A stretch of DNA of 64,000 bases from Bacteroidales bacterium (GTDB lineage Bacteria; Bacteroidota; Bacteroidia; Bacteroidales; FEN-979): NCBI GenBank assembly GCA_025355465.1, contig JANXZO010000020.1, positions 94,434 through 158,433 on the forward strand, read 5' to 3'. The translations under genes were made by a program, and so were the position numbers. Positions within the stretch are counted from its first letter, which is position 1; each line of letters begins with the position of its first letter. The notes beneath the pieces were generated by a model. The model made no database searches. It saw only the letters and a program-made list of their open reading frames with translations, and had not been told where the DNA came from. Below are positions 18,083 to 28,492 of the stretch, piece after piece.

Positions 18083-18112
18083 TTGTACGGGTCAAAAATA
18101 GTTGTACTTTTG
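18083..18112 (+). promoter_or_regulatory. Promoter P1 upstream of rpsL
   Basis: TTG at 18083-18085, spacer of exactly 19 bp, then TACTTTTG at 18105-18112, a full match to the Bacteroidota consensus. The -7 context TTGTACTTTTGCAC is identical in P2. Confidence 0.7.
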
Positions 18113-18118
18113 CACCCT

Positions 18119-18300
18119 CGAAAATATGTTTTGTTTTCGTAGGGCATAAAAGCCGGAAACGGCAAGGAAACCTGATAAAGTGAGACAGCTATAGGTTTCA
18201 ATCGCATTCAGAACGATGAATACGGTAGAAAGTCTCGCAAAAATATCTCCTTCCTTTGCTTTCCGTCCCATATCCCGGGTCAGTTTTCTGACAATCATTT
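18119..18300 (+). ncRNA. Candidate leader RNA or small RNA before rpsL
   Basis: If P1 is used, its transcript would begin near 18119. It would contain a 4 bp hairpin with a GAAA tetraloop (18153-18164), a hairpin with arms GAAACCT (18168-18174) and AGGTTTC (18194-18200), and a GTCAG/CTGAC hairpin (18279-18292) followed by a short T-rich stretch. This could be an independent RNA of about 180 nt or a regulatory leader of the ribosomal cluster. I do not recognise a named family. Confidence 0.3.
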
Positions 18301-18324
18301 TATTGAAGTTTTTGACTGAATTTG

Positions 18325-18354
18325 TTGGTAGTGTAAATATTATTTGTACTTTTG
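18325..18354 (+). promoter_or_regulatory. Promoter P2 upstream of rpsL
   Basis: TTG at 18325-18327, 19 bp spacer, TACTTTTG at 18347-18354. It lies 88 bp before the rpsL start and is probably the main promoter of the ribosomal cluster. Confidence 0.7.
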
Positions 18355-18442
18355 CACTCCCTTTTTCAAGGGTATAATTGTTAAATAGTGCGCTGGAAAC
18401 CGCGGACAGACAGAGAAAAAGAAGTTAATTAAATTATCAGAT

Positions 18443-18826
18443 ATGCCAACGATTTCGCAATTGGTTCGCAAGGGAAGAAAAAAATTAGTAGACAAAAGTA
18501 AGTCACCCGCTTTGGATTCTTGTCCGCAACGGCGTGGCGTTTGTGTGCGTGTCTACACTACGACCCCTAAAAAGCCGAATTCGGCTATGCGTAAAGTAGC
18601 CAGGGTTCGCCTCACCAACGGCAAGGAAGTAAATGCATACATTCCGGGCGAAGGACATAACCTGCAGGAGCACTCCATCGTAATGATTCGCGGTGGTCGT
18701 GTCAAGGACCTTCCCGGTGTGCGTTATCACATCATCCGTGGTGCCCTTGACACATCCGGTGTTGAAGGCCGTAAGCAGCGCAGGAGCAAATACGGAGCAA
18801 AGCGTCCAAAAGAAAAGAAATCGTAA
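18443..18826 (+). CDS. rpsL: 30S ribosomal protein S12
   Basis: A 127-residue decoding-centre protein. The conserved [19 protein letters not shown] block and the [11 protein letters not shown] loop are intact, and the Lys of TPKKPNSA, where streptomycin resistance changes arise, is wild type. It is the first gene of the long ribosomal cluster, preceded by two promoters. rpsG follows after 57 bp that contain a palindrome. Confidence 0.99.
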   Translation: MPTISQLVRKGRKKLVDKSKSPALDSCPQRRGVCVRVYTTTPKKPNSAMRKVARVRLTNGKEVNAYIPGEGHNLQEHSIVMIRGGRVKDLPGVRYHIIRGALDTSGVEGRKQRRSKYGAKRPKEKKS

Positions 18827-18838
18827 ATATATTAGTAA

Positions 18839-18859
18839 GGGCGACCTGACAGGCCGCCC
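18839..18859. repeat. Intergenic palindrome, rpsL-rpsG gap
   Basis: GGGCG..CGCCC arms with inner CCTG/CAGG, one mismatch pair. It is one of a series of small palindromes in this ribosomal cluster. Confidence 0.6.
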
Positions 18860-18883
18860 ATGCACGTATAAGAGTCAAAGCAA

Positions 18884-19351
18884 ATGAGAAAAGCAAAACC
18901 AAAGAAAAGACCCCTTCTCCCGGATCCGAAATTCAGCGATACGCTGGTGACGAAATTCGTCAATAATGTAATGTTGCGGGGAAAGAAAAACATCGCCTAC
19001 GATGTCTTTTACGATGCTATCGGAATTGTCTCAGAAAAGACGAAAGAAGATGGCCTTGAGGTTTTCAAAAAGGCACTTACCAATGTAACTCCTTCGGTGG
19101 AAGTAAGAAGCCGCCGTATCGGCGGAGCTACTTTTCAGATCCCTTCTGAAATCCGGCCAAGTCGCAAGCAGTCGATTGGCATGAAGTCACTCGTAAACTA
19201 CGCCCGCAAGCGTCATGAAAAGAGTTTCAGTCAGAAACTGGCCTCTGAGATTATGGCGGCATACAAGGAAGAAGGCGCTGCTTACAAACGTAAAGAGGAT
19301 ACACACAGGATGGCCGAAGCCAATAAAGCTTTTAGCCACTTCCGCTTCTAA
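18884..19351 (+). CDS. rpsG: 30S ribosomal protein S7
   Basis: A 155-residue assembly-initiating protein of the 30S head. It begins [17 protein letters not shown] and carries the conserved [16 protein letters not shown] block. The length is normal for the family. It is followed by a 43 bp gap with a perfect hairpin and then fusA. Confidence 0.99.
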   Translation: MRKAKPKKRPLLPDPKFSDTLVTKFVNNVMLRGKKNIAYDVFYDAIGIVSEKTKEDGLEVFKKALTNVTPSVEVRSRRIGGATFQIPSEIRPSRKQSIGMKSLVNYARKRHEKSFSQKLASEIMAAYKEEGAAYKRKEDTHRMAEANKAFSHFRF

Positions 19352-19360
19352 TTTGTGTAC

Positions 19361-19380
19361 AGACGCGCGACAGCGCGTCT
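19361..19380. repeat. Intergenic palindrome, rpsG-fusA gap
   Basis: Perfect 8 bp arms AGACGCGC/GCGCGTCT with loop GACA. It shares the AGACGCG core with the palindrome at 21507. Confidence 0.7.
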
Positions 19381-19394
19381 CGGCTAAGAAAAAT

Positions 19395-21500
19395 ATGACA
19401 GAGAAACTGGAAAATACAAGGAACATTGGCATCATGGCGCACATCGACGCGGGTAAAACCACGACGACTGAGCGGATCCTGTATTATACCGGTATCAACT
19501 ATAAACTCGGGGAGGTTCATGATGGTACTGCTACCATGGACTGGATGATCCAGGAACAGGAGCGCGGGATCACAATTACTTCTGCGGCCACTACTGTTTA
19601 CTGGGATTACGACACCGAAAAATACCGAATAAACATAATAGATACTCCGGGCCACGTGGATTTCACCGTTGAGGTGGAACGCTCACTCCGGGTTCTTGAT
19701 GGTGCAGTTGCTATTTTCTGTGCTGTTGGAGGGGTAGAGCCACAGTCGGAAACTGTTTGGAGACAAGCTGACAAATACCATGTGCCCCGTATCAGTTATA
19801 TCAATAAAATGGACCGTACCGGTGCTGATTTTTTTCATGTGGTAGATCAGATCCGTGAGAAACTTGGAGCCAGGCCAGTGCCCATTCAACTTCCGATTGG
19901 TGCGGAAGAGGAGTTTACCGGCATTGTCGACTTGATTTCCAATAAAGCTTACATGTGGGATGAAACCACGTTGGGCAAAGACTATCAAGAGGTAGCCATT
20001 CCTTCAGACATGCTGGAGATTGTAGCAGAATACAGATTAAAACTCATCGAAGGAGCTGCTGAGGAGAGTGACATCCTTTTACATAAGTTTATGGATGATC
20101 CCAATTCTATCACAGAAGCTGAGATCATTGCTCAAATTCGTAAAGCGACGGTAGAGAGCCGCATAACCCCGGTTATTTGCGGAGCTTCCTTTAAGAATAA
20201 GGGAGTTCAGTTGCTCATCGATGACATTGTGAAGTTTTTACCATCTCCTTTTGAGATGCCTGCTGTTACCGGAATCAATCCCTATACAGAAAAGGAAGAG
20301 AGCCGCCGTCCTGATGCTGCTGAACCTTTCAGTGCTCTTGCTTTTAAAATTGCGACGGATCCTTTTGTCGGACGAATTGCTTTCTTCCGTGTCTATTCGG
20401 GATCCCTTGAAGCAGGTGAAGTAGTTTTAAATACCCGTACGGACAAAAAGGAACGTTTGCTGCGCATCATGCTGATGCATGCCAACAAGCAAAACCCGCT
20501 GAAGCATATCGAAGCCGGCGAAATTGCCGCCGCTGTGGGTTTTAAGGATATCCGCACCGGTGACACACTTTGTGATCTCAAACATCCGATCACCCTTGAG
20601 ACGATGGTGTTCCCGGAACCCGTTATCAATATGGCCGTTGAGCCAAAAACACAGGATGACGTTGAAAAACTTGCCATTGCCCTGAACAAACTCGCAGAGG
20701 AAGATCCTACTTTCCAGGTCAGGGTTGATGACGAGACCGGTCAAACCCTTATCAGCGGAATGGGCGAGCTTCACCTGGAGATCATTACCGACCGCATGCG
20801 TCGTGAATTTAATATCGAAGTGAACCGTGGAAATCCGCAGGTTGCCTATAAGGAAGCCATTGTCAATCCGGTCATGCATCATGAAGTTTACAAGAAACAA
20901 ACAGGTGGCAAAGGCCGCTTCGCTGATCTTGTCATTGAAGTGGGACCTGCCGACAAGGGCGTCAAAGGACTGCAGTTTGTCAATGAAATCAAGGGAGGGA
21001 ACATTCCGAAGGAGTTTATCCCTTCGATTGAAAAGGGCTTGAAAGCCGCCATGACCAACGGACCCATCATCGGGTTACCGATGGACAGTGTGAAGGTTCG
21101 CCTTATCGATGGATCCTATCACAGCGTTGATTCAGATGCACTTGCATTCCAGATTGCGGCAGGGATTGCCTTCCGTGAAGCTTGTCGCAAGACAAAGGCA
21201 GTTATACTGGAGCCAATTATGAAATTTGAAGTAGTAACCCCAAGCGATTATATGGGCGAAGTTACCGGCGATATCACCAAACGCCGTGGACATGTTGAGG
21301 AAGTTGATTCCCGGATTGGGAATCAGGTCATTCGCGGAAAGGTGCCATTGGCAGAAATGTTTGGTTATGTAACCACCCTCCGCAGTCTGTCTTCGGGCAG
21401 GGCTACGGAAATGCTGGAGTTTTCGCATTATGCGGCCACTCCTTTGGATGTACAGAATGAAATTTTATATAAAATCAGGGGATACGTTCCCGCATACTAA
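19395..21500 (+). CDS. fusA: Translation elongation factor G
   Basis: A 701-residue GTPase that drives ribosomal translocation. The start at 19395 gives [20 protein letters not shown]; the frame is open upstream into rpsG but that part is not EF-G. The G-domain motifs are [13 protein letters not shown] (P loop), GITITSAAT (switch I), DTPGHVDF and [10 protein letters not shown]. Domains II to V follow, ending GYVPAY. No tuf follows it, unlike the classical str operon. Confidence 0.99.
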   Translation: MTEKLENTRNIGIMAHIDAGKTTTTERILYYTGINYKLGEVHDGTATMDWMIQEQERGITITSAATTVYWDYDTEKYRINIIDTPGHVDFTVEVERSLRVLDGAVAIFCAVGGVEPQSETVWRQADKYHVPRISYINKMDRTGADFFHVVDQIREKLGARPVPIQLPIGAEEEFTGIVDLISNKAYMWDETTLGKDYQEVAIPSDMLEIVAEYRLKLIEGAAEESDILLHKFMDDPNSITEAEIIAQIRKATVESRITPVICGASFKNKGVQLLIDDIVKFLPSPFEMPAVTGINPYTEKEESRRPDAAEPFSALAFKIATDPFVGRIAFFRVYSGSLEAGEVVLNTRTDKKERLLRIMLMHANKQNPLKHIEAGEIAAAVGFKDIRTGDTLCDLKHPITLETMVFPEPVINMAVEPKTQDDVEKLAIALNKLAEEDPTFQVRVDDETGQTLISGMGELHLEIITDRMRREFNIEVNRGNPQVAYKEAIVNPVMHHEVYKKQTGGKGRFADLVIEVGPADKGVKGLQFVNEIKGGNIPKEFIPSIEKGLKAAMTNGPIIGLPMDSVKVRLIDGSYHSVDSDALAFQIAAGIAFREACRKTKAVILEPIMKFEVVTPSDYMGEVTGDITKRRGHVEEVDSRIGNQVIRGKVPLAEMFGYVTTLRSLSSGRATEMLEFSHYAATPLDVQNEILYKIRGYVPAY

Positions 21501-21506
21501 AAGTAA

Positions 21507-21526
21507 AGACGCGATGCATCGTGTCT
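21507..21526. repeat. Intergenic palindrome, fusA-rpsJ gap
   Basis: A 20 bp palindrome with arms AGACGCGAT and ATCGTGTCT around GC, one G-T pair. Same AGACGCG core as 19361. Confidence 0.7.
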
Positions 21527-21545
21527 AACCTAAAAACAAGAAAAC

Positions 21546-21851
21546 GTGAGCCAGAGAATTAGAATTAAACTGAAGTCTTACGATTACAACCTGGTTGACA
21601 AATCAGCCGAGAAGATCGTGAAAACCGTTAAGGCTACCGGTGCTGTTGTTAGCGGACCGATTCCCTTACCTACGGACAAGAAGATCTTCACAGTGCTTCG
21701 TTCGACATTTGTGAATAAAAAATCACGTGAACAGTTTCAGCTTTGCACTTACAAGCGGTTGCTCGACATTTACAGCACCACTTCAAAGACGATCGATGCA
21801 CTGATGAAACTTGAACTGCCGAGCGGAGTGGAAGTTGAGATCAAGGTTTGA
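21546..21851 (+). CDS. rpsJ: 30S ribosomal protein S10
   Basis: A 101-residue protein, also the NusG partner NusE. It has the conserved [14 protein letters not shown] start and the [17 protein letters not shown] block. The start codon is GTG (21546); no ATG gives a full-length product. Confidence 0.98.
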   Translation: MSQRIRIKLKSYDYNLVDKSAEKIVKTVKATGAVVSGPIPLPTDKKIFTVLRSTFVNKKSREQFQLCTYKRLLDIYSTTSKTIDALMKLELPSGVEVEIKV

Positions 21852-21899
21852 TAATTGAAAGATTGACGAGTTAAGTTACAAACGTAAGAAACGTAAGAA

Positions 21900-22529
21900 A
21901 TGTCTGGATTAATTGGGAAAAAAGTCGGAATGACCAGTATATACGATGCAAACGGGAAGAATGTTCCGTGCACTGTTATCGAAGCTGGTCCTTGCGTGGT
22001 AACGCAGGTCCGATCCAAAGAAAAAGAGGGATATGATGCCATCCAGCTGGCTTTTGAGGACAAGAAGGAAAAACACACAACCAAAGCCATGAAGGGTCAT
22101 TTTGCCAAGGCTGGCATTACGCCCAAAAAGGTTGTTGCTGAGTTTACCCGTTTTGAAGCCGACCACCAGAAGGTATTCGGTGATGTCCTTAAAGTTGACA
22201 TCTTTGCTGAAGGCGAATTTATTGATGTTGTGGGTGTTTCCAAAGGGAAGGGTTTCCAGGGCGTTGTCAAGCGGCACCATTTTAAAGGTGTGGGTGAAGC
22301 AACCCATGGACAACATAACCGTCTCAGGGCTCCCGGTTCGGTAGGTGCTTCATCATGGCCTTCAAGGGTTATGAAAGGTCTTCGCATGGCCGGCCGCATG
22401 GGTGGCGACCGTGTAAAAGTTGTCAACCTACAGGTATTGAAAATTATTATGGAGAAGAACCTTATCCTTGTGAAAGGTGCTATCCCGGGACACAATGGTT
22501 CATATGTAATTATCGAGAGATGGAAGTAG
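21900..22529 (+). CDS. rplC: 50S ribosomal protein L3
   Basis: A 209-residue protein near the peptidyl transferase centre, starting [16 protein letters not shown], with the extended loop that includes [19 protein letters not shown]. It overlaps the start of rplD by 10 bp, so the pair is translationally coupled. Confidence 0.99.
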   Translation: MSGLIGKKVGMTSIYDANGKNVPCTVIEAGPCVVTQVRSKEKEGYDAIQLAFEDKKEKHTTKAMKGHFAKAGITPKKVVAEFTRFEADHQKVFGDVLKVDIFAEGEFIDVVGVSKGKGFQGVVKRHHFKGVGEATHGQHNRLRAPGSVGASSWPSRVMKGLRMAGRMGGDRVKVVNLQVLKIIMEKNLILVKGAIPGHNGSYVIIERWK

Positions 22530-23149
22530 CAATTTTTAACATAAAAGGTACACAGACGAGTCGGAACGCAAGTCTTGACGACACTGTTTTCGGGATTGAG
22601 CCGAACGATCACGCGATTTATCTCGATGTGAAACAGTATCAGGCTAATCAACGGCAGGGGACACACAGCTCCAAGGAGAAGTCGACGGTATCGGGCAGTA
22701 CAAAAAAGCTTCACAAGCAAAAGGGAACAGGTGGCTCACGTAAAGGAAGCATCAAGAACCCGCTATTCCGTGGCGGAGCCCGTATTTTCGGACCGCTGCC
22801 AAGGGATTATAGCTTTAAGTTGAACAAAAAGCTGAAGAGACTTGCCCGTAAATCTGCGCTTAGTTATAAATTCAAGGACAACAACCTGACAATTCTGGAA
22901 GATTTTTCGTTCGAGAATCCCAAAACTAAGAATATCAGTGAGCTGCTTAAAAGCTTTCAGTTGACCGGAAAAAAGACTCTTCTGGTATTGGCAAAACAGG
23001 ATGAGAATATTATTCTTGCGGCCAGGAACCTGAAACGTATCAAAGTGGTTCAGGCTTCTGATATCAACACATACGAAATCCTTGATGCAACTCAGCTTCT
23101 TTTGACGGAAAGCTCAGTGAAGGAAATTGAAAAGATCCACCAGAATTAA
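22520..23149 (+). CDS. rplD: 50S ribosomal protein L4
   Basis: 209 residues from the ATG at 22520 ([16 protein letters not shown]). The exit-tunnel loop with [19 protein letters not shown] and [10 protein letters not shown] is present. In many bacteria L4 autoregulates the S10 operon; no L4-binding leader is evident here. The longer upstream frame lies inside rplC and is not real. Confidence 0.98.
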   Translation: MEVAIFNIKGTQTSRNASLDDTVFGIEPNDHAIYLDVKQYQANQRQGTHSSKEKSTVSGSTKKLHKQKGTGGSRKGSIKNPLFRGGARIFGPLPRDYSFKLNKKLKRLARKSALSYKFKDNNLTILEDFSFENPKTKNISELLKSFQLTGKKTLLVLAKQDENIILAARNLKRIKVVQASDINTYEILDATQLLLTESSVKEIEKIHQN

Positions 23150-23168
23150 CTGAATAATTCGATACGAC

Positions 23169-23459
23169 ATGACAGTCATAATGAAGCCGATCATTACCGA
23201 AAAAATGACCCAGATGGGCGAAAAGCTCAACCGTTATGGGTTCATGGTAGACCTGAGGGCAAATAAACTCCAGATCAAACAGGCCATAAAAGACCTTTAT
23301 GGTGTGGATGTTGCCTCTGTCAACACCTTGGTGTTTTCCGGTAAGAACAAAACACGCTTTACGAAAAGCGGAGTTATCTCGGGCAGAACAAGTACATATA
23401 AAAAGGCCATCGTCACATTGGCTAAAGGTGAAACTATTGATTTTTACAGCAATATTTAA
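23169..23459 (+). CDS. rplW: 50S ribosomal protein L23
   Basis: 96 residues with MKPIITEKMT near the start and the NKLQIKQAIKDLYGVDVASVN block. It sits at the tunnel exit and docks SRP and trigger factor. The start could be Met1 or Met5. Confidence 0.98.
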   Translation: MTVIMKPIITEKMTQMGEKLNRYGFMVDLRANKLQIKQAIKDLYGVDVASVNTLVFSGKNKTRFTKSGVISGRTSTYKKAIVTLAKGETIDFYSNI

Positions 23460-23463
23460 CTAA

Positions 23464-24288
23464 ATGGCGCTTAAGAAATACAAACCGACAACACCGGGTC
23501 AGCGGTTCAAAGTCATCAGCACGTATGATGAAATTACTTCTGACGTTCCTGAGAAGAGCCTGTTGGCTCCTGCGAGGAGATCAGGTGGGAGAAACAATGA
23601 AGGAAAAATGACCATGCGCTACCTCGGTGGCGGTCATAAACAGAAGTATCGTATCATCGACTTCAAACGCGACAAGGAGGATATTCCTGCCGTTGTGAAG
23701 TCCATCGAATATGACCCGAACCGTACCTCGCGTATTGCTTTGGTTACTTATAACGATGGCGAGAAACGTTACATCATTGCTCCTCATGGATTAAAATTAG
23801 GACAGATTGTTCTGTCAGGGAAAGGCGTTCCTCCCGAAATCGGAAACACATTGTACCTGAGTGAAATTCCTTTTGGTACCGTGATCCACAACGTTGAATT
23901 ACGGCCGGGTCAGGGTGCAAAACTGGTTAGAAGCGCCGGGTCACATGCACAGCTTATGTCGAGAGATGGCAAATTTGCCATCTTGAAGATGCCTTCCGGC
24001 GAGACGCGCATGATTCTGCAAACCTGCAAAGCTACTGTAGGAATGGTTTCCAATACAGACCATAACCTCGAGTCGCATGGTAAAGCTGGTCGCAGACGCT
24101 GGTTAGGTCGTCGTCCGCGTAACCGCGGGGTCGCCATGAATCCGGTAGATCATCCCATGGGTGGAGGAGAAGGCCGTGCATCAGGAGGTCATCCGAGATC
24201 GCGCAAAGGAACTCCGTCAAAAGGTTACAAGACCCGGGCCCGGAAGAACCAGTCCAACAAGTATATCATCGAACGCAGGAAGAAGTAA
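23464..24288 (+). CDS. rplB: 50S ribosomal protein L2
   Basis: 274 residues, required for subunit joining and peptidyl transfer. The conserved C-terminal loop [15 protein letters not shown] carries the functional His. It starts 4 bp after rplW. Confidence 0.99.
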   Translation: MALKKYKPTTPGQRFKVISTYDEITSDVPEKSLLAPARRSGGRNNEGKMTMRYLGGGHKQKYRIIDFKRDKEDIPAVVKSIEYDPNRTSRIALVTYNDGEKRYIIAPHGLKLGQIVLSGKGVPPEIGNTLYLSEIPFGTVIHNVELRPGQGAKLVRSAGSHAQLMSRDGKFAILKMPSGETRMILQTCKATVGMVSNTDHNLESHGKAGRRRWLGRRPRNRGVAMNPVDHPMGGGEGRASGGHPRSRKGTPSKGYKTRARKNQSNKYIIERRKK

Positions 24289-24306
24289 TCGTAAATAAAT
24301 TTCTAT

Positions 24307-24585
24307 ATGAGCCGATCACTGAAAAAAGGTCCGTATATCCATCATAAACTGGAGAAAAAAGTTCTGGAAATCCAGGATTCGAAAAAGAAGAACGTCATCA
24401 AGACCTGGTCGCGCGGGTCTATGATCTCTCCTGATTTTGTTGGGCAGACTATTGCAGTTCACAATGGCAACAAATTTATCCCGGTCTATGTAACCGAGAA
24501 CATGGTGGGCCATAAGTTAGGTGAATTTGCGCCAACCCGTATTTTCCGGGGACATGCCGGAAATAAAGACAAAGGTAAGAAGTAA
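24307..24585 (+). CDS. rpsS: 30S ribosomal protein S19
   Basis: 92 residues, [19 protein letters not shown] to the basic tail, with the [14 protein letters not shown] signature. It is a 30S head protein that contacts L5 and the A-site tRNA. Confidence 0.99.
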   Translation: MSRSLKKGPYIHHKLEKKVLEIQDSKKKNVIKTWSRGSMISPDFVGQTIAVHNGNKFIPVYVTENMVGHKLGEFAPTRIFRGHAGNKDKGKK

Positions 24586-24603
24586 CGTCAACACAGAAAG
24601 ACA

Positions 24604-25035
24604 ATGGGAGTTAGAACACGCACCAGAGCCGAAAACCGGAAAGAGGCAAAGAAGAACGTCGCTTTTGCAAAATGGAATAATGTACCCTCATCCCCTCGTA
24701 AAATGAGGCTCATTGCAGACCTTATTCGTGGTAAAAGGGTAGAATTTGCGCTGCACACTTTGAAAAACACCTCAAAGCAACCTGCTGAAGGGCTGCGTAA
24801 ATTGTTACTTTCAGCTATTGCCAACTGGCAGGCCAAAAACGAAGGCAAAAGAATCGAAGAGAGCGATTTGTACGTAAAGGAGATATTTGTTGATGCCGGT
24901 CGCCAGCTAAAACGTATTCTTACTGCACCCCAGGGAAGAGCACATCGTATAAGGAAACGGTCTAATCATGTGACCATCCTTCTCGATAGCCGCACCAAGG
25001 GTGAAACGGAAACTAAAGAACAAACTGAAAACTAA
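24604..25035 (+). CDS. rplV: 50S ribosomal protein L22
   Basis: 143 residues with SPRKMRLIADLIRGKRVEFA and the tunnel-lining beta hairpin (RQLKRILTAPQGRAHRIRKR). The Glu/Thr/Lys-rich end (TKGETETKEQTEN) extends past the usual core. Confidence 0.98.
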   Translation: MGVRTRTRAENRKEAKKNVAFAKWNNVPSSPRKMRLIADLIRGKRVEFALHTLKNTSKQPAEGLRKLLLSAIANWQAKNEGKRIEESDLYVKEIFVDAGRQLKRILTAPQGRAHRIRKRSNHVTILLDSRTKGETETKEQTEN

Positions 25036-25060
25036 TAAGCATTTTTAAACCGCATTATTA

Positions 25061-25855
25061 ATGGGAAATAAGACCAATCCGATTTCTAACAGGTTAGGCA
25101 TCGTTCGCGGCTGGGATTCAAACTGGTTTGGCGGAAAGAATTTTGAGCCAAAACTGGTTGAGGACGACAAGATCCGTAAGTATCTGAATGCCCGTCTCTC
25201 TAAAGCAGGTATTGCCAAGATTGTGATCGAGCGTACGTTGAAACTCGTTACGGTGACCATTCACACTGCCCGCCCGGGTATCATTATTGGTAAAGGTGGT
25301 CAGGAAGTTGACAAATTAAAGGAGGAGTTGAAGAAGATCACCAAAAAGGAGATTCAGATCAACATTTCTGAGATTAAACGTCCTGAACTGGATGCTGTTA
25401 TTGTAGCTAATACGGTTGCCAGCCAGATTGAAGGTCGTATCTCATACCGCCGTGCCATCAAGACCTCCATTGCCTCGGCAATGCGTATCGGTGCCGAAGG
25501 TATCAAGGTGATGATCTCCGGCCGTGTTGGTGGTGCTGAAATGGCGCGTCGCGAACAGTATAAGGAGGGACGTATTCCCCTTCACACCTTTCGCGCTGAC
25601 ATTGACTATGCAACTGCAGAAGCCCATACAACCTACGGACGTATTGGCATCAAGGTTTGGATTTGCAAGGGAGACATTTATGGTCGCCCGGATCTTATGC
25701 CAGCCGCTGTGAGCACAAAGATGAAACCCTCCACCCAGCAAGGTGGTGGTGATAGCAGGGGAGGCCGACCCAAAGGAGATCGTGACCGTGATCGTGACCG
25801 TGGACCTCGTCCGGGTGGCGGCGACAGAAAGCCACACAGCGGTCCGCGCAAGTAA
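25061..25855 (+). CDS. rpsC: 30S ribosomal protein S3
   Basis: 264 residues, at the mRNA entry site. The KH domain with [17 protein letters not shown] and the C-terminal domain ([13 protein letters not shown]) are intact. The last 40 or so residues form a low-complexity Gly/Arg/Asp/Pro-rich tail with [19 protein letters not shown], longer than in E. coli (233 aa). Confidence 0.99.
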   Translation: MGNKTNPISNRLGIVRGWDSNWFGGKNFEPKLVEDDKIRKYLNARLSKAGIAKIVIERTLKLVTVTIHTARPGIIIGKGGQEVDKLKEELKKITKKEIQINISEIKRPELDAVIVANTVASQIEGRISYRRAIKTSIASAMRIGAEGIKVMISGRVGGAEMARREQYKEGRIPLHTFRADIDYATAEAHTTYGRIGIKVWICKGDIYGRPDLMPAAVSTKMKPSTQQGGGDSRGGRPKGDRDRDRDRGPRPGGGDRKPHSGPRK

Positions 25856-25864
25856 TTGTTTGTA

Positions 25865-25885
25865 GCGACGCATGCCATGCGGCGC
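25865..25885. repeat. Intergenic palindrome, rpsC-rplP gap
   Basis: GCG and CGC outer arms, CGCATG/CATGCG inner arms around a single C. It occupies much of the 63 bp gap. Confidence 0.65.
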
Positions 25886-25918
25886 GTTTAAAGAGGTAAC
25901 CTATAATATATCATCATA

Positions 25919-26347
25919 ATGTTACAGCCAAAGAAAACCAAGTACAGGAAACAGCAGAAAGGCAAGATGAAAGGCAACGCAGGTCGTGGTCACCAGCTCG
26001 CTTTCGGCTCGTTTGGCATCAAAACCATGGAAGAAGCCTGGATGACTGGTCGTCAGATCGAAGCTGCCCGTCAGGCTATCACCCGCCATATGAAACGTGA
26101 AGGTCAGCTCTGGATCAGGATCTTCCCCGACAAGCCGGTTACAAAGAAACCTGCTGAAGTTCGTATGGGTAAAGGTAAAGGTGCACCCGAGTATTTCGTA
26201 GCCAGGATCACCCCGGGTCGCATCCTTTTTGAGATCGAAGGTGTTCCCTTAGCGATTGCCAAGGAAGCCCTTCGGCTCGGAGCGCAGAAACTCCCGGTGG
26301 CTACCAAGACAGTTGTTCGCAGAGATTACGTAGAAGAAGTATTATAA
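25919..26347 (+). CDS. rplP: 50S ribosomal protein L16
   Basis: 142 residues with [46 protein letters not shown] in two conserved parts, and the GRILFEIEG block. It helps position the A-site tRNA. Confidence 0.98.
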   Translation: MLQPKKTKYRKQQKGKMKGNAGRGHQLAFGSFGIKTMEEAWMTGRQIEAARQAITRHMKREGQLWIRIFPDKPVTKKPAEVRMGKGKGAPEYFVARITPGRILFEIEGVPLAIAKEALRLGAQKLPVATKTVVRRDYVEEVL

Positions 26348-26358
26348 TACTGTAAAAA

Positions 26359-26583
26359 ATGGAACAGAAAGTAATCAGAGAATTAACATCGGGAGAGATC
26401 CTTGAGCGGCTGGATGAAGAGAAGCGTCAACTCACAAAGCTGAAGCTGAATCATGCTGTTTCACCGTTGGAAAATCCTAACAAGATCAAGGCATACCGCA
26501 AAACGATTGCCCGTCTTGAAACCGAATTGCGTAGCAGGGTAAAGGGCGGTGAGATAATTACAAAGACAGTTAAGAAATCTTAA
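26359..26583 (+). CDS. rpmC: 50S ribosomal protein L29
   Basis: A 74-residue two-helix protein at the tunnel exit, with LKLNHAVSPLENPNKIKAYR and KTIARLETELRSR. It follows rplP by 11 bp. Confidence 0.96.
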   Translation: MEQKVIRELTSGEILERLDEEKRQLTKLKLNHAVSPLENPNKIKAYRKTIARLETELRSRVKGGEIITKTVKKS

Positions 26584-26595
26584 AGTAATTGCAAG

Positions 26596-26616
26596 GAAGC
26601 GGTAAGCCGCGTCTCC
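26596..26616. repeat. Intergenic hairpin, rpmC-rpsQ gap
   Basis: GCGG (26599-26602) pairs with CCGC (26607-26610) around TAAG, with GGA/TCC flanks. It is shorter than the other palindromes of the series. Confidence 0.45.
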
Positions 26617-26629
26617 ACAAAGTGATAAT

Positions 26630-26887
26630 ATGGAAACAAGACAATTAAGAAAAGAGAAGATCGGGTTCGTGGTCAGCAATAAGATGGAAAAGTCCATAGT
26701 TGTTGCAGTCGAGCGCAAGGTAAAACATCCCAAGTATGGGAAGTTTGTAAAAAAGTCTTCCCGTTTTATGGCCCAGGATGATAAGAATGAATGCAGCGAG
26801 GGCGATAAAGTGCGGATTGCTGAAACCAGACCACTCAGTAAGAATAAGTGTTGGAGACTTGTCGAAATCATTGAAAAGGTTAAATAG
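26630..26887 (+). CDS. rpsQ: 30S ribosomal protein S17
   Basis: 85 residues with the OB fold signature: [20 protein letters not shown] and [19 protein letters not shown], ending [10 protein letters not shown]. Confidence 0.98.
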   Translation: METRQLRKEKIGFVVSNKMEKSIVVAVERKVKHPKYGKFVKKSSRFMAQDDKNECSEGDKVRIAETRPLSKNKCWRLVEIIEKVK

Positions 26888-26889
26888 CC

Positions 26890-27258
26890 ATGATACAACA
26901 AGAGTCAAGATTAACAGTAGCAGATAACAGCGGAGCAAAGGAAGTCCTTTGTATCAAAGTCCTCGGTGGAACCCGTAAGCGGTATGCCCGGGTTGGCGAC
27001 CGTATCATTGTGACGGTAAAACATGCGCTTCCTTCTGGAAACATTAAGAAGGGAACTGTTTCCAAAGCCGTTGTGGTAAGAACCAAGAAAGAGATGCGTC
27101 GTGCCGACGGTTCCTATATCCGTTTCGACGACAATGCCGTCGTTCTTCTCAATAACGCGGGTGAAATGATAGGTACCCGTATTTTCGGCCCTGTTGCCAG
27201 GGAATTACGCGAAAAACAGTTCATGAAAATCGTATCGTTGGCACCTGAAGTGCTCTAA
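26890..27258 (+). CDS. rplN: 50S ribosomal protein L14
   Basis: 122 residues, [21 protein letters not shown] start and [20 protein letters not shown] end. It forms an intersubunit bridge. The gene starts 2 bp after rpsQ. Confidence 0.99.
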   Translation: MIQQESRLTVADNSGAKEVLCIKVLGGTRKRYARVGDRIIVTVKHALPSGNIKKGTVSKAVVVRTKKEMRRADGSYIRFDDNAVVLLNNAGEMIGTRIFGPVARELREKQFMKIVSLAPEVL

Positions 27259-27275
27259 GCATATACAATAATATC

Positions 27276-27599
27276 ATGCAGAAGAAATTACATATCCGAA
27301 AAGGCGACACGGTGATGATCATCGCCGGTGATTCGAGAGGCCAGCAAGGCAAGGTTCTCGCAATAAATACCGAGAAATTCAGTGCTATTGTTGAAGGGGT
27401 AAACCTGGTGTCGAAACATACCAAACCCAACGCCAAAAGTCCGCAGGGCGGGATCGTTAAAAAGGAGGCCCCGGTAGATATTTCCAACCTGATGGTGGTA
27501 GACAATTCGGGCAAACCGACACGTACCGGAAGGAAACTGGACAGCAAAACGGAAAAAATGGTTCGTTATTCTAAAAAATCAGGGGAGGTTATAAAGTAA
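27276..27599 (+). CDS. rplX: 50S ribosomal protein L24
   Basis: 107 residues with the KOW motif ([20 protein letters not shown]) and [19 protein letters not shown]. Its stop overlaps the rplE start as TAATG. Confidence 0.98.
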   Translation: MQKKLHIRKGDTVMIIAGDSRGQQGKVLAINTEKFSAIVEGVNLVSKHTKPNAKSPQGGIVKKEAPVDISNLMVVDNSGKPTRTGRKLDSKTEKMVRYSKKSGEVIK

Positions 27600-28150
27600 T
27601 GGCTTATACACCGAGATTAAAAGACAAGTACTTAAAAGAGGTCGTTCCTGCGCTGATGAAGCAGTTCGATTACAGCAGTCCCATGCAGGTGCCTCGCATC
27701 AGCAAAATCTGCCTGAACCAGGGCCTTGGTATTGCCAACACAGACCGTAAGTTTATTGATAACGGCATCAATGAGATGACGATGATCAGCGGACAGAAGG
27801 CAGTTTCTACCAAATCCCGTAAAGATATCTCAAACTTCAAACTGAGAAAAGGCAATCCCATCGGAGTACGCGTAACCCTGCGTGGTGAGCGTATGTTCGA
27901 TTTCCTGGATCGGCTGATTTCCGTTGCCCTTCCCCGGGTAAGAGATTTCCGTGGGGTGAATGACAAAGGATTTGACGGTCGTGGAAATTACACACTGGGA
28001 GTTACGGAACAGATTATCTTTCCGGAGATAGACATTGACAAAGTGACCCGCATGAACGGGGTGGACATAACTTTTGTGACCACAGCCCGCAATGACCGCG
28101 AAGCTCACGCCCTGTTAAAAGAATTTGGAATTCCATTTAAAACAAAGTAA
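27599..28150 (+). CDS. rplE: 50S ribosomal protein L5
   Basis: 183 residues, central protuberance protein binding 5S rRNA, with [16 protein letters not shown] and [20 protein letters not shown]. It is coupled to rplX by a 1 bp overlap. Confidence 0.99.
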   Translation: MAYTPRLKDKYLKEVVPALMKQFDYSSPMQVPRISKICLNQGLGIANTDRKFIDNGINEMTMISGQKAVSTKSRKDISNFKLRKGNPIGVRVTLRGERMFDFLDRLISVALPRVRDFRGVNDKGFDGRGNYTLGVTEQIIFPEIDIDKVTRMNGVDITFVTTARNDREAHALLKEFGIPFKTK

Positions 28151-28154
28151 AGAT

Positions 28155-28424
28155 ATGGCAAAAGAATCGATGAAAGCCAGAGAAGTCAAACGTGAACGCA
28201 TGGTTGCTCAGTTTGCTGACAAGCGTAAAGCGCTTAAAGAGGCCGGAGATTACATTGGACTGCAGAAATTGCCGAAGAATGCTTCTCCCGTAAGACTGCA
28301 CAACCGTTGCAAATTGACAGGCCGTCCCAAAGGTTACATGCGCCTTTTCGGAGTTTCCCGAATTAACTTCCGCGAAATGGCCAGCAATGGTCTTATTCCC
28401 GGTGTAAGGAAATCAAGCTGGTAA
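28155..28424 (+). CDS. rpsN: 30S ribosomal protein S14
   Basis: 89 residues from the ATG at 28155 ([16 protein letters not shown]). It is the long zinc-free type, with only one Cys in [13 protein letters not shown] in place of the CxxC pairs of the short type. The frame extends a few codons upstream into rplE, which is rejected. Confidence 0.97.
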   Translation: MAKESMKAREVKRERMVAQFADKRKALKEAGDYIGLQKLPKNASPVRLHNRCKLTGRPKGYMRLFGVSRINFREMASNGLIPGVRKSSW

Positions 28425-28437
28425 CAGATATGTCGAA

Positions 28438-28457
28438 GAGACACGGCAGCGTGTTTC
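28438..28457. repeat. Intergenic palindrome, rpsN-rpsH gap
   Basis: Arms GAGACACG/CGTGTTTC (8 bp, one G-T pair) with loop GCAG. It lies inside an apparent upstream extension of rpsH, which supports the later start at 28493. Confidence 0.7.
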
Positions 28458-28492
28458 CACAAAAGATAAATAAACATACAAAAGCAGAACAA

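Larger units (their letters stand above)
18057..18442 (+). other. Leader region upstream of rpsL
   Basis: A 386 bp gap without a credible gene. It holds two Bacteroidota promoters (18083-18112 and 18325-18354), a structured segment between them (hairpins at 18153-18164 and 18168-18200) and a weak terminator-like hairpin at 18279-18292. Confidence 0.7.

Noticed and set aside
18092..18298. Minus-strand open frame of 68 codons in the rpsL leader
   Set aside because: It overlaps both a full promoter and the hairpins, has no recognisable family motif, and no start signal.
19215..19394. In-frame upstream extension of fusA
   Set aside because: It lies within rpsG and encodes residues unlike EF-G; the hairpin at 19361 and the ATG at 19395 mark the real start.
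22355..22519. In-frame upstream extension of rplD
   Set aside because: It lies inside rplC in another frame and does not resemble L4.
22097..22720. Long minus-strand open frame opposite rplC and rplD
   Set aside because: It lies opposite two certain ribosomal genes, with codon content explained by them.
28430..28492. In-frame upstream extension of rpsH
   Set aside because: It covers the palindrome at 28438 and is unlike S8; [18 protein letters not shown] from 28493 is the family N-terminus.
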